Shown here: one piece after another, positions 15,332-23,087 of the stretch | How positions within the stretch are numbered: position 1 is the stretch's first letter | Layout: each line of letters starts with the position of its first letter | Assembly: GCA_016720935.1 (NCBI GenBank) | Contig: JADKJP010000006.1 | Coordinates: forward strand, 186,001 to 250,000 | Length of the DNA stretch: 64,000 nucleotides | From: Bacteroidota bacterium | Lineage (GTDB): Bacteria > Bacteroidota > Bacteroidia > AKYH767-A > 2013-40CM-41-45 | Direction of reading: 5' to 3' | Position numbers and translations under genes: made by a program | Notes under the pieces: model-generated | What the model saw: the letters and a program-made list of their open reading frames with translations, nothing else | The model's database searches: none | Told to the model about the DNA's origin: nothing

Positions 15332-16363
15332 ATGATTGAAAATTCAAAACGACGTATTGTTATCTGGCTTTTCTCCGGATGCTTCCTGATCTTCGCGATG
15401 GTCGTCATTGGCGGTATAACCCGCCTCACAGGTTCGGGACTTTCCATTACGGAATGGAATGTGATCATGGGCGCAATTCCTCCCTTAAACGATGCTGAAT
15501 GGCAGGAGGCATTTCAGAAGTATCAGCAGATTCCTCAGTTCCAGAAAATCAATTCGCATTTTGTGCTGGATGATTTCAAAGCGATTTTCCTCTGGGAATA
15601 TCTGCACCGTCTCATCGGCAGATTAATTGGCGTTGTTTTCATCATTCCCTTTTTATGGTTCCTGATAAAAAAGCAAATGGACAAGCCAATGATTCGAAAG
15701 GCTTTGTTCCTCTTTGCGCTGGGTGGACTTCAGGGATTTCTGGGATGGTTTATGGTGAAGAGCGGACTCACGGAAAGAACGAGTGTCAGCCATATCCGTC
15801 TGGCGATTCATTTGATGGCCGCATTTATCACTTTTGGATTCACATTCTGGTATGCTCTGGAATTGATTTATCCGCGTACAGTAAAGGCGCCGAATAGCGA
15901 TAGAAAATTAATTGGAATCGTATTCGGATTGATTATTGTTCAAATTGTTTATGGCGCCTTTGTTGCAGGATTACATGCAGGGAAAATGTACAATACCTGG
16001 CCGTTGATGGATGGACAACTTGTCCCGACAGGAATTTTAAGCGCAAATTCCTTTGTGGATAACATCACCGGCAACCAGGTGATGGTTCAGTTCCTTCACA
16101 GAACATTTGCTTTTATAATATTTTTCTCAGTGATTTATCTGTGGTTCACTTACCGCAAAAAAATGTTGTCAAAAATTCAAAACAGGAGTTTGAATTTTCT
16201 TTTAGCCGCGGTTTTTATCCAGGTCATCCTCGGAATATTAACTTTGCTTACACAGGTTGAAATAACTCTTGCTTCACTGCACCAGATCGGCGCTTTCTTT
16301 TTATTCAGCGCTACGATTTTCCTGCTGTATCAATTTCGTACAACAGAAAAAAATCCCGGATAA
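15332..16363 (+). CDS. ctaA: heme A synthase (COX15/CtaA family)
   Basis: 343 residues with about eight transmembrane helices. It oxidises the C8 methyl of heme O to a formyl group, making heme A for cytochrome c oxidase, in the inner membrane. The family features are present: VVIGGITRLTGSGLSITEWN early (about residues 24-43), the heme-ligand region EYLHRLIGR (His92), RLAIHLMAAF, LHAGKMYNTWPLMDG in the central loop, VQFLHRTFAF and ASLHQIGA with the second-half histidines. The longer form with the QKINSHF loop is the COX15-like type rather than Bacillus CtaA. It stands alone here, without ctaB or oxidase subunits, and is convergent with the next gene. Confidence 0.95.
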   Translation: MIENSKRRIVIWLFSGCFLIFAMVVIGGITRLTGSGLSITEWNVIMGAIPPLNDAEWQEAFQKYQQIPQFQKINSHFVLDDFKAIFLWEYLHRLIGRLIGVVFIIPFLWFLIKKQMDKPMIRKALFLFALGGLQGFLGWFMVKSGLTERTSVSHIRLAIHLMAAFITFGFTFWYALELIYPRTVKAPNSDRKLIGIVFGLIIVQIVYGAFVAGLHAGKMYNTWPLMDGQLVPTGILSANSFVDNITGNQVMVQFLHRTFAFIIFFSVIYLWFTYRKKMLSKIQNRSLNFLLAAVFIQVILGILTLLTQVEITLASLHQIGAFFLFSATIFLLYQFRTTEKNPG

Positions 16364-16379
16364 TTATTCTCCGGGTGAT

Positions 16380-17186
16380 TTACAATGCGATCTGAAATCC
16401 GATGTCTGCCAGCCATTCAAGACAAAAGAAATGGTGATTGGCTCTTGCGTCATCTACAGTAAGTACATTGGTATAATTCGCGAAGGTTCCTTTGAAACCT
16501 GTTTCAAAGAAAAGATGTTTCCTGTATTCATATCTAAGGCTCCCCTCAACACCGAAAATATATCCGGCAACGTGATAGTAATTGTTTTGCCTTTTGCCAA
16601 ACAAACTTACATCACTCTGTGGGATAACAATACCAAGACCTGGTTTTACAACACCTTGCAGTCGGTGCGATCCTGATTTACTGGCAAGGAACTGATGACG
16701 TTTTAACAAAGAAATCATTAAAAAATTTGCTCCATTTGTATGTTCAAATTTTAGAAAACGGACACCAAGTACCGTGTCCTTATCGACATATTCACCTCTG
16801 ATGTTTCCTTCTACATGAGCAGTCTGATTCTGGATCATGATATATTTGGCATGATCAAACGAAAGTTCCAGGCCCAGGCTTTTATCTTTCCTGAAATAAT
16901 ATCCAAAACGATAAACGTACTGCGGAATGGAAAGATCGACATCAAAAATGTGGTCCAGTTTCGGAAGGTCTTTTGCCCTAACATCTTTAACGGTGAATGA
17001 ATAGTTGTCAGCACCCTTGCTTTCAAAATGCAAATCACTTTTTGAAAACCAGTCCTTATTGTATCCCCAGGAAAAATAAAAAGAACCTTTTTCCTTTTTT
17101 GGTTTTTCCGGAAGAGGAGCATTTTGTGCAAGGAGAATAGTTCCTGACAGACTAAACAGAAGTGCAAGAGCAGTAATAAATCGCAT
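16380..17186 (-). CDS. outer-membrane beta-barrel protein, unknown function
   Basis: 268 residues. The signal peptide MRFITALALLFSLSGTILLAQ is followed by a Pro/Lys-rich linker and about ten amphipathic strands with aromatic girdle residues (GSFYFSWGYNKDWFS, YVYRFGYYFRKDKSLGLELSFDH, GYIFGVEGSLRYEYRKHLFFETGFKG). It ends in LADIGFQIAL, a plausible last strand. This is the general shape of OmpA/OmpW-size barrels. It does not have the C-terminal phenylalanine typical of proteobacterial porins. A good promoter with correctly spaced boxes lies directly upstream. I recognise it only as a Bacteroidota hypothetical outer-membrane protein. Confidence 0.78.
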   Translation of the reverse strand: MRFITALALLFSLSGTILLAQNAPLPEKPKKEKGSFYFSWGYNKDWFSKSDLHFESKGADNYSFTVKDVRAKDLPKLDHIFDVDLSIPQYVYRFGYYFRKDKSLGLELSFDHAKYIMIQNQTAHVEGNIRGEYVDKDTVLGVRFLKFEHTNGANFLMISLLKRHQFLASKSGSHRLQGVVKPGLGIVIPQSDVSLFGKRQNNYYHVAGYIFGVEGSLRYEYRKHLFFETGFKGTFANYTNVLTVDDARANHHFFCLEWLADIGFQIAL

Positions 17187-17205
17187 GATGGAATTAATTT
17201 GGTGG

Positions 17206-17234
17206 CAAATGTAAACAACAAAACTTTATGACAA
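17206..17234 (-). promoter_or_regulatory. Bacteroidota promoter (TTG-N18-TACATTTG)
   Basis: The minus strand carries TTG (17234-17232), an 18-base spacer and TACATTTG (17213-17206), matching the -33/-7 consensus, 20 bases before the ATG of the outer-membrane protein at 17186. Confidence 0.7.
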
Positions 17235-17294
17235 TTCAAATTAAGTGATTGCCGCTAAGGATTTGAAGCTGGGTGGCAAAAATCGGAATACCGT

Positions 17295-19241
17295 TTATTT
17301 CCAGCGAAAGCTTGCAACCATGTGGTCGATGTCCGCAGAAAGAAATTCGTTCACCGGAGCCAGAGAATCGGGGTTTGGAATGGCATAAAAATAAAGAGAA
17401 CCACGAAGAAAATGATTGGTGCTGTCGGTCAGGTAAAACTGTACGGAGGAAGCGGCACTGCCTTTTACATGATAAATATTGCCGAACACCCTGTTGTCCT
17501 GATCCGCGATTGCCTGCTCTTCGATTCCGGATGCCTTAGGGATGTGTTTGAATGAAAGAGACCTGCTATCTTCAATAAATTTTTCCAGATCGCCATGAAC
17601 GGGTTTATAGCTTAAATAAACGGTAGCTCTGAACTGAGGATACTCAATATTCATCCAGCATGGTTCAGCGCGTGGTGACGGATCCTTTGTTACCTCAGAG
17701 TAGGAAGGAATCTCAAAGCGAAAAGGGCAGGAGGAAGGATTAAATTCTTTGTAGGTTTTTTCAGGAAGTTCAATACGGAAATATCCTCTGGGTTTTGGAA
17801 CATAATCCTGATCGCATGAGCTGAGACTCAAAATAAACATGAGAGGGAAGAGAATAATCAGTCCTAAATGATTTCCTTCTTCATTGCTCTTTTCACGAAG
17901 ATCAGGCAATGTGATTTTTACTCTTTTGATTCTTTTTCTGTCGGCAGACTCTATGGTGAATAAGATTCCTTCATGAGAAAACACTTCGTTACGGAATGGA
18001 ATACTGCCTTTCTTTTCAAGAATGAATCCGGCAAGCGTTTCTACATCGGCATCGCCGGTATCAAATATCTCTCTGTCAAGTTCAGTGACTCGACATAGAT
18101 CATTCAGAAGAGTTTTTCCTTCAAAAACGTAATTCTGCTCATCCAGTTTGGAGTAAAAAACTTCATCATCGTCAAATTCATCATTGATTTCACCAACAAT
18201 TTCTTCCAGTACATCCTCCATGGTCGCTATTCCTGATGTACCGCCGTATTCATCCACGACTATAGCAAGGTGGATTTTCTTTTCCTGGAATTCCTGCAGC
18301 AGATCGTTGATCTTTTTACTTTCTGGTACAAAATATGCCGGACGGACGAGTTTTAGCCAGTTGAAGCCTGCATCATCCTGTTTGTCAAGATAAGGCAGCA
18401 GATCTTTTATGTAAAGCACACCGATAACTGTGTCAAATGATCCTTCAAAGACAGGTACACGTGAATACTTGTTCTCAACAATAATCGGAAAGATTTCAGG
18501 AAAGGTCAGGTCTTTGTCAAATGCAACAACATCCATCCTGGATTTCATAATCTGCCGCACATCAATATTTCCAAATCGTGCGATTCCTTTCAGAATTTTC
18601 TTTTCATCATCCGGAGTGTTCTTATCGGTGGTAACATCAATCGCATGCGTAAGTTCATCCATGGACACATCATAGCCTTTGTGGATCATTCTTTTGTCGA
18701 CAATCGAAGTTGAAAATACCAGGAAACTACTGATAGGTCTCAGGATTTTATCTACCACAAAAACAGGGATAGCGCTGTATTGCGAAAAGGAAAGAGCGTT
18801 TTGAGTCGCGTAAACTTTAGGCATTACCTCACAAAACAGGACGATCACAAATGTTACAGCGACAACCTGGATCAAAAAACCGACAGTTTCATGATGCGTG
18901 AAGTTGAAAATCTGTGAAATCATCAGCGATGAAATCACAACAATGGCAATGTTGATGAAGTTTACTGTTATCAGCAATGTGGCAAGAAGTCGTTTGGGTT
19001 TCTCCAGCAAACGATACACAATACGCGAGGCACTGCTTTCGGCTTCTTTGAGGGTAAAAAGTTGTACCGGGTTGATTGCAAAAAATGCTGTTTCAGCGCC
19101 GGAAAAGAATCCTGAAAGTAAAAGCAGGGAAGCAAGTACAATGGATTCAATGATAAACCCGATCGATAGGGTAAAGGAAGGATTAAGATAGGAAGGCGAA
19201 TCCTGCAAAAGTATCAGCAAAGGGCAACTACCAGGGTCCAC
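17295..19241 (-). CDS. gldE-gldD: GldE-GldD, gliding motility membrane protein and lipoprotein read as one frame
   Basis: A single 648-residue frame (GTG start at 19241). Residues about 20-190 are the DUF21 membrane domain (SGFFSGAETAFFAINP), 215-345 a CBS pair (RQIMKSRMDVVAFD, VDEYGGTSGIATMEDVLEEIVGEI) and 365-445 a CorC/HlyC domain, that is GldE. From residue about 455 a second protein begins: hydrophobic LGLIILFPLMFILSLSSC with a lipobox Cys at 476, then KPRGYFRIELPEKTYKEF and a fold matching the lipoprotein GldD. In Flavobacterium both are separate neighbouring genes needed for gliding and T9SS function. Here an ATG at 17884 begins MKKEII and hits a stop after six codons; one more T would continue straight into the GldD signal peptide. 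So either a real fusion or a one-base loss (natural or sequencing). ssb and mutY lie upstream, a common Bacteroidota order. Confidence 0.88.
   Translation of the reverse strand: MDPGSCPLLILLQDSPSYLNPSFTLSIGFIIESIVLASLLLLSGFFSGAETAFFAINPVQLFTLKEAESSASRIVYRLLEKPKRLLATLLITVNFINIAIVVISSLMISQIFNFTHHETVGFLIQVVAVTFVIVLFCEVMPKVYATQNALSFSQYSAIPVFVVDKILRPISSFLVFSTSIVDKRMIHKGYDVSMDELTHAIDVTTDKNTPDDEKKILKGIARFGNIDVRQIMKSRMDVVAFDKDLTFPEIFPIIVENKYSRVPVFEGSFDTVIGVLYIKDLLPYLDKQDDAGFNWLKLVRPAYFVPESKKINDLLQEFQEKKIHLAIVVDEYGGTSGIATMEDVLEEIVGEINDEFDDDEVFYSKLDEQNYVFEGKTLLNDLCRVTELDREIFDTGDADVETLAGFILEKKGSIPFRNEVFSHEGILFTIESADRKRIKRVKITLPDLREKSNEEGNHLGLIILFPLMFILSLSSCDQDYVPKPRGYFRIELPEKTYKEFNPSSCPFRFEIPSYSEVTKDPSPRAEPCWMNIEYPQFRATVYLSYKPVHGDLEKFIEDSRSLSFKHIPKASGIEEQAIADQDNRVFGNIYHVKGSAASSVQFYLTDSTNHFLRGSLYFYAIPNPDSLAPVNEFLSADIDHMVASFRWK
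17864..17884 (-). other. gldE/gldD junction with probable single-base indel
   Basis: On the minus strand, ATG AAG AAG GAA ATC ATT TAG (17884-17864). If the T run at 17868-17866 had four T instead of three, the frame would read MKKEIILGLIILFPL and continue as a textbook lipoprotein signal into GldD. The coincidence of an ATG-Lys-Lys start exactly here makes a lost base the simplest explanation. Confidence 0.6.
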
Positions 19242-19280
19242 AGTTTTTTTGAAGTTAAGAAATGGAGGAAATTACTAATC

Positions 19281-19313
19281 CGGGCGTAAAGCTACAAAAA
19301 AGCTTTACGCCCG
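19281..19313. terminator. strong hairpin between ssb and gldE
   Basis: A perfect 13-bp inverted repeat, CGGGCGTAAAGCT / AGCTTTACGCCCG, with a 7-base A-rich loop, between the ssb stop (19330) and the gldE start (19241). No U run follows on either strand, so it may be an attenuating or RNA-processing hairpin rather than a full terminator. Confidence 0.6.
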
Positions 19314-19329
19314 AAAATAGTCATTCAGA

Positions 19330-19752
19330 TCAGAATGGCAGATCGTCGGAAGGGACAGCGGTTGGAAGTGGGGTTTCGTTGGCTGCCGGCTCAGGAACTT
19401 TGCCTTCAGACTCATTACCGCGCTGGCCTCCGCCAAGCATCGTCATGTTGTCCGCGATAATTTCCGTGAACCATTTCTTGTTATTCTCCTCACCATAGCT
19501 CCGGGTTCGGATTTTCCCTTCGATGTATAATTTATTGCCTTTGCGGACCCACTTTTCAGCAACTTCCGCAAGTCCTCGCCAGAGAACAATGTTATGCCAT
19601 TCAGTAGTTTCTACTTTCTGGCCTTCTTTGTTTTTATATGTTTCACTGGTCGCCAGTGGAAACCTTGCAACCGGAACGCCACCTTCAAGGTACCTTACTT
19701 CAGGGTCCTTGCCGACATTTCCAATTAAAATCACTTTGTTTACTCCGCTCAT
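19330..19752 (-). CDS. ssb: single-stranded DNA-binding protein
   Basis: 140 residues. It binds and protects single-stranded DNA in replication, recombination and repair. The N-terminal OB fold (about 1-105) shows MSGVNKVILIGNVGKDPEVRY, FPLATSETY, TEWHNIVLW, VRKGNKLYIEGKIRTRSY and a gapped FTEIIADNMTMLGG. It is followed by a Gly/Pro/Glu-rich linker and the acidic protein-interaction tip DDLPF at 136-140, which recruits partner proteins. It is placed between mutY and gldE, all on the minus strand. A -7 element sits 123 bases before the ATG, giving a long leader. Confidence 0.97.
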   Translation of the reverse strand: MSGVNKVILIGNVGKDPEVRYLEGGVPVARFPLATSETYKNKEGQKVETTEWHNIVLWRGLAEVAEKWVRKGNKLYIEGKIRTRSYGEENNKKWFTEIIADNMTMLGGGQRGNESEGKVPEPAANETPLPTAVPSDDLPF

Positions 19753-20072
19753 GGGATTTGTTTTTTTTAGTTAGAGATTCTTGAATTAATATATTTGGAT
19801 TACCATGGTCTGAACCGGGATTCATTTTCCAAAATGAAATAGCTTCAATAAAGGAATGAATGAATTTAGTCCGACAAAGATAAGTCCTGTAATGCCTGCA
19901 TAAAAACTGTTAAAGCAGGTTTCTTTTTTACCCTTAATTCATGAGAATTATTCATCCAGAAAAAGAGTAATATATTCTATAAAGATAAGTAAAAAAAATG
20001 AAAATCAGTTGGGCTTTTTCAGAGGGAAAATTGAACTTTCTGTATCACTTTTGATCAGTGAAAAGTTTCGGT
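19753..20072. other. 320-base intergenic region between mutY and ssb
   Basis: AT-rich, with no coding frame. It holds the candidate ssb promoter (19875-19882) and an imperfect stem CCTGC/GCAGG (about 19894-19917) followed on the plus strand by TTTCTTTTTT. A second near-match TATCTTTA lies at about 19980-19987 on the minus strand. Confidence 0.45.
19875..19882 (-). promoter_or_regulatory. candidate -7 promoter element for ssb
   Basis: The minus strand reads TATCTTTG, an exact TAnnTTTG match; at the -33 position there is only TTTT. The transcript would have a leader of about 115 bases before ssb. Confidence 0.5.
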
Positions 20073-21131
20073 TCACAATAACTCACATTCTTCGAGATAT
20101 TTTTCTGTCAGTCTTGGAACAGCGTATTTATGCATGGTTCCGGAATTTACTTTTTTCCATTCTTTTAGAGGCTTGAAAGTTTTCCCCTTTTGTGGACGAA
20201 GCTGAATGAACCTTGCATAGATTGTCTGATGACTCAATAAATGTTTTTTTTCGGAACTGATACTTTCTATAAGCACCGGGTGTTTAGAAGACCACTCTTT
20301 CCACTCTTTTGATTTGAAGAAACCGGTTTCGGAGGTTTTTTTTGTTAATTCCAGCAATGGAAAATCATAAAGATGAATCCAGATATCTTTCTCCGAACGT
20401 TTGTGCAGGTAAAAGGAATTTCCCTCTTTGATGACAAGGTAATTGAAGAAACGTTTCCTTACTTTTTGTTTTTTATCTTTTACGGGAAGGTTTGAAACTT
20501 CATTGTTTTCAAATGCAAAACAGGATGTTTGCAATGGACAGGAGTTGCAGTCAGGATTCATGGGTTTGCATTGCTTTGACCCAAACTCCATAATTGCCTG
20601 ATTGAAATCATGAGGCGGCAATTTTTGCATCAGATCAAAAGCAATCTTCCTGAATTCTTTTTTTGCATTTCCGGAATCTATCGGTGTGCGTATACCAAAA
20701 TACCGGCTGAGTAAACGAAACACATTTCCATCCACGACAGGCTCTTTCTGGTCGAATGCAAATGAAGCAATGGCGGCAGCGGTGTAGTCGCCGATTCCTT
20801 TCAGTGTTCGAAGTTCATTGAAATCCGCCGGGAATTTCCCATTGTATTTTTCAACAATCATTGCGGCTGTGGCATGGAGATTTCTCGCTCTTGAATAATA
20901 TCCCAGTCCCTGCCAGAGCTTGAGAACTTCATCCTGCGGAGCCCTGGCAAGCGAATAAACTGTAGGGTATTTCCCGGTAAAACGGAGGTAATAATTCAAC
21001 CCTTGCTCAACCCTGGTTTGTTGCAAAATAATTTCGCTGAGCCAGATGAAATATGGATCGCGTGTATTTCTCCAGGGAAGATCACGCTTATTTTTTTTAT
21101 ACCAACTGAGCAGTGCCCTCCCGAATGTCAT
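20073..21131 (-). CDS. mutY: A/G-specific adenine DNA glycosylase
   Basis: 352 residues. It removes adenine mispaired with 8-oxoguanine, preventing G:C to T:A mutations. The HhH-GPD core is complete: WLSEIILQQTRVEQ with catalytic Glu33, the helix-hairpin-helix LKGIGDYTAAAI (110-121), the catalytic Asp134 in PVVDGNVFRL, and the 4Fe-4S loop with cysteines 188, 195, 198 and 204 (C-x6-C-x2-C-x5-C). The C-terminal NUDIX-like domain for 8-oxoG recognition follows (FFNYLVIKEGNSFYLHKR, IWIHLYDFPLLE). It lies on the minus strand upstream of ssb, divergent from hup. Confidence 0.97.
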   Translation of the reverse strand: MTFGRALLSWYKKNKRDLPWRNTRDPYFIWLSEIILQQTRVEQGLNYYLRFTGKYPTVYSLARAPQDEVLKLWQGLGYYSRARNLHATAAMIVEKYNGKFPADFNELRTLKGIGDYTAAAIASFAFDQKEPVVDGNVFRLLSRYFGIRTPIDSGNAKKEFRKIAFDLMQKLPPHDFNQAIMEFGSKQCKPMNPDCNSCPLQTSCFAFENNEVSNLPVKDKKQKVRKRFFNYLVIKEGNSFYLHKRSEKDIWIHLYDFPLLELTKKTSETGFFKSKEWKEWSSKHPVLIESISSEKKHLLSHQTIYARFIQLRPQKGKTFKPLKEWKKVNSGTMHKYAVPRLTEKYLEECELL

Positions 21132-21633
21132 TCTGTGCTGTATTGAATATTCTGGTGGTTAAAACTTTCCGGCTTGTGTACAGGATTGAATTCATTCATT
21201 TAGCAGGTTTCTATGTGATCAACCGGCTAATTCAGTATCTGATTTTGAATGGTTACGAAGGTAAGATAGTTCTACAGGATCTTTACCCCGGAGGATCCCC
21301 ATTCAGAATTCCATTCATTGAGTCACTGGTTTTTAGGCACATTAATGCCATGATCAGATAAATAGCATCAAATTTGCCGTTTACCTCTCTTGCGAAAATA
21401 GCTCAAAAATCAACTTTTTGGAAATTCCGAATAGGGTCAAAAATAATTGTTGATATTTTTTCTTTGGGAAAAATTCATGAAAAGCCTTGAAATTAATGCT
21501 TTTAAGCAGGATTCGGTTGGAATCTTGAAGGATTTGATCAAACTTCAGAAAAAATTGATTTTTAAGGTTTTTCTATTTCACTTGAACGCTTATCTTTGCC
21601 GCCCTAATATTCAATACATTAATACTCAAAGAA
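21132..21633. other. 502-base divergent intergenic region between mutY and hup
   Basis: Open frames of 74-82 codons exist here on the plus strand but have poor coding character and would overlap the hup promoter, so I do not call them. The region is AT-rich and contains the hup promoter at its right end. Confidence 0.5.
21591..21598 (+). promoter_or_regulatory. -7 promoter element for hup
   Basis: TATCTTTG matches TAnnTTTG, 35 bases before the hup ATG. The -33 position holds TTTT rather than TTTG. Confidence 0.55.
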
Positions 21634-21948
21634 ATGACAAAAGCAGAATTAGTTGCCGAAATCTCGACTAAGACCGGAATCGAAAAAACTGTTGCATTGC
21701 AAGCTGTTGAAGCAGCCATGAAAGTGATCAAGAACACTATGGCAGATGGAGAAAATGTTTACCTGCGTGGATTCGGTTCTTTTATTGTTAAAAAGAGAGC
21801 ACAGAAATTAGGCCGTATTATTTCCAAGAACACAACAATCATCATCCCTGAGCATAACATCCCGGCTTTCAAACCGGCCAAGACCTTCGCTAACAAAGTG
21901 AAGAATGCTAAAATCAAAAAGAATCAGACAACAGAGGCTATCGATTAA
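21634..21948 (+). CDS. hup: HU family DNA-binding protein
   Basis: 104 residues. A small histone-like dimer that bends and compacts DNA. It shows the HU/IHF pattern MTKAELVAEISTKTGIEKTVA, helix VEAAMKVIKNTMADGENVYL, the signature GFGSFIVKKRAQKLGRI, and the beta-arm residues around IIPEHNIPAFKPAKTFANKV with the conserved DNA-intercalating Pro. The Lys-rich tail (KNAKIKKNQTTEAID) is a little longer than E. coli HU. A TPR gene follows six bases after the stop, suggesting an operon. A second, different HU gene begins at 63945. Confidence 0.96.
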   Translation: MTKAELVAEISTKTGIEKTVALQAVEAAMKVIKNTMADGENVYLRGFGSFIVKKRAQKLGRIISKNTTIIIPEHNIPAFKPAKTFANKVKNAKIKKNQTTEAID

Positions 21949-21954
21949 TTTGTG

Positions 21955-22776
21955 ATGCGAATCGGTAACAAGCAAGTGTTGTTCGTCGCCGGTGCGATTC
22001 TCCTCTCTGCGATACTTTATTTTGCTCCGCGTGAGCAAAAATCTGTTGGAGAAAAGGCAAATGCAAGCCCTTCTGCATTCTCCTTCGAAGGTCTGTTGAC
22101 TCAGGCGAAAAACCAATTGAAACGCCAGGAGCTTGAACCCATCAGGCAGGTAGAGGCATCTTTATCTAAGGATAGCACTAATCTGGTATTGCTTGATTCA
22201 CTGGGGAAACTTTGGGATATTGCACAGTTTCCGGTAGTATCTTCTCATTATTTTGAGCAGATTGCATTGCTGAAACCGGGTGAAAAGAACTGGATAAATG
22301 CTGCCTACAGATACTTCGATGCTTTTAAAACAACAGGCGATAGTACACTGCGGAGTATTATGGTTGGAAAAGCTATCGAAAGCTATAACAAGGTTCTCGA
22401 ACTGAATCCCGGAAACCTGGATGCTAAAACTGACCTTGGCGTCTGTTATACTGAAAGCAACGGTAATCCAATGCAGGGAATCCTGATGCTGCGTGAAGTG
22501 GTGAAAGAAAATCCTGAACACGAAAATGCTCAGTTTAATCTTGGAATTTTGTCGGTCCGCTCCGGACAAATGGAAAAAGCAGCGGAGCGTTTTGAAAAAG
22601 TTCTGAGCATCAACCCAAAAAGAGTGGAAGCCCGTTATATTCTGGGCCAAACTTATATGAAACTCGGAAATAATGAGAAAGCCCTTCTCAATCTTGAACA
22701 GGTGAAAAAGGAAAGCTCAGATCCGCAACTTATTGAAGAAGTAAATAGTTTAATTAGTCAAATCAATAACCACTAA
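21955..22776 (+). CDS. membrane-anchored TPR protein
   Basis: 273 residues from the ATG at 21955 (a GTG three bases earlier is also possible). An N-terminal signal anchor (VLFVAGAILLSAILYFA) is followed by an Ala/Ser-rich linker and helical repeats. At least three clear TPRs are visible: KAIESYNKVLELNPGNLDAK, the unit around NAQFNLGILSVRSGQMEKA and the unit around RYILGQTYMKLGNNEKALL. The TPR part likely faces the periplasm. TPRs bind other proteins; the partner is not known. It sits between hup and the small mS38-like gene in a plus-strand run ending with rng, an arrangement recurrent in Bacteroidota. Confidence 0.85.
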   Translation: MRIGNKQVLFVAGAILLSAILYFAPREQKSVGEKANASPSAFSFEGLLTQAKNQLKRQELEPIRQVEASLSKDSTNLVLLDSLGKLWDIAQFPVVSSHYFEQIALLKPGEKNWINAAYRYFDAFKTTGDSTLRSIMVGKAIESYNKVLELNPGNLDAKTDLGVCYTESNGNPMQGILMLREVVKENPEHENAQFNLGILSVRSGQMEKAAERFEKVLSINPKRVEARYILGQTYMKLGNNEKALLNLEQVKKESSDPQLIEEVNSLISQINNH

Positions 22777-22787
22777 ACACTTTAACC

Positions 22788-22883
22788 ATGCCAAGCGGTA
22801 AGAAAAGAAAAAGACATAAGATGGCGACGCACAAGCGTAAGAAGCGTCTTAGAAAGAACAGACATAAAAAGAAAAACCGGTAA
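22788..22883 (+). CDS. 31-residue highly basic protein, AURKAIP1/COX24 (mS38-like) domain
   Basis: ATG at 22788 to TAA at 22883. The protein begins MPSGKKRKRHKMATHKRKKR and ends LRKNRHKKKNR, with more than half Lys/Arg/His. This matches the AURKAIP1/COX24 C-terminal domain (KRRxKMxxHKxxKRxKRxRxxRKK pattern), known from the mitochondrial small-subunit ribosomal protein mS38 and annotated as free-standing ~30-residue proteins in Bacteroidota. It is therefore probably a ribosome-associated peptide. It lies 11 bases after the TPR gene and is followed by a UUCG-capped hairpin. It is easily missed because of its size. Confidence 0.85.
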   Translation: MPSGKKRKRHKMATHKRKKRLRKNRHKKKNR

Positions 22884-22888
22884 GGCGT

Positions 22889-22916
22889 GGGCATCTTCGG
22901 ATGCCCTCCCCTTTTT
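22889..22916 (+). terminator. UUCG-tetraloop hairpin terminator after the mS38-like gene
   Basis: GGGCATC-TTCG-GATGCCC (22889-22906), a perfect 7-bp stem with an extra-stable UUCG loop, followed by TCCCCTTTTT. It lies five bases after the stop codon and may be a terminator or 3' stability element ahead of rng. Confidence 0.7.
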
Positions 22917-23087
22917 CCGTTTGTGCAAGCAGAATATTTATAAATCTGCAAATTGGCTTTTCGAATCACATTTCGTGGCTTGCGATGCGTCGCCTGCTGT
23001 AATTGCTCCAATTGTGCACAATCCTGTTCTGTGTTTTTCACATCTCCGTTATGATGGTGGGATGAGGTGTTTCAAAACATCTTTTTT

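Noticed and set aside
21113..21361. 82-codon open frame in the mutY-hup intergenic region
   Set aside because: It overlaps the mutY start, has no promoter or similarity pattern, and its composition is that of translated non-coding DNA.
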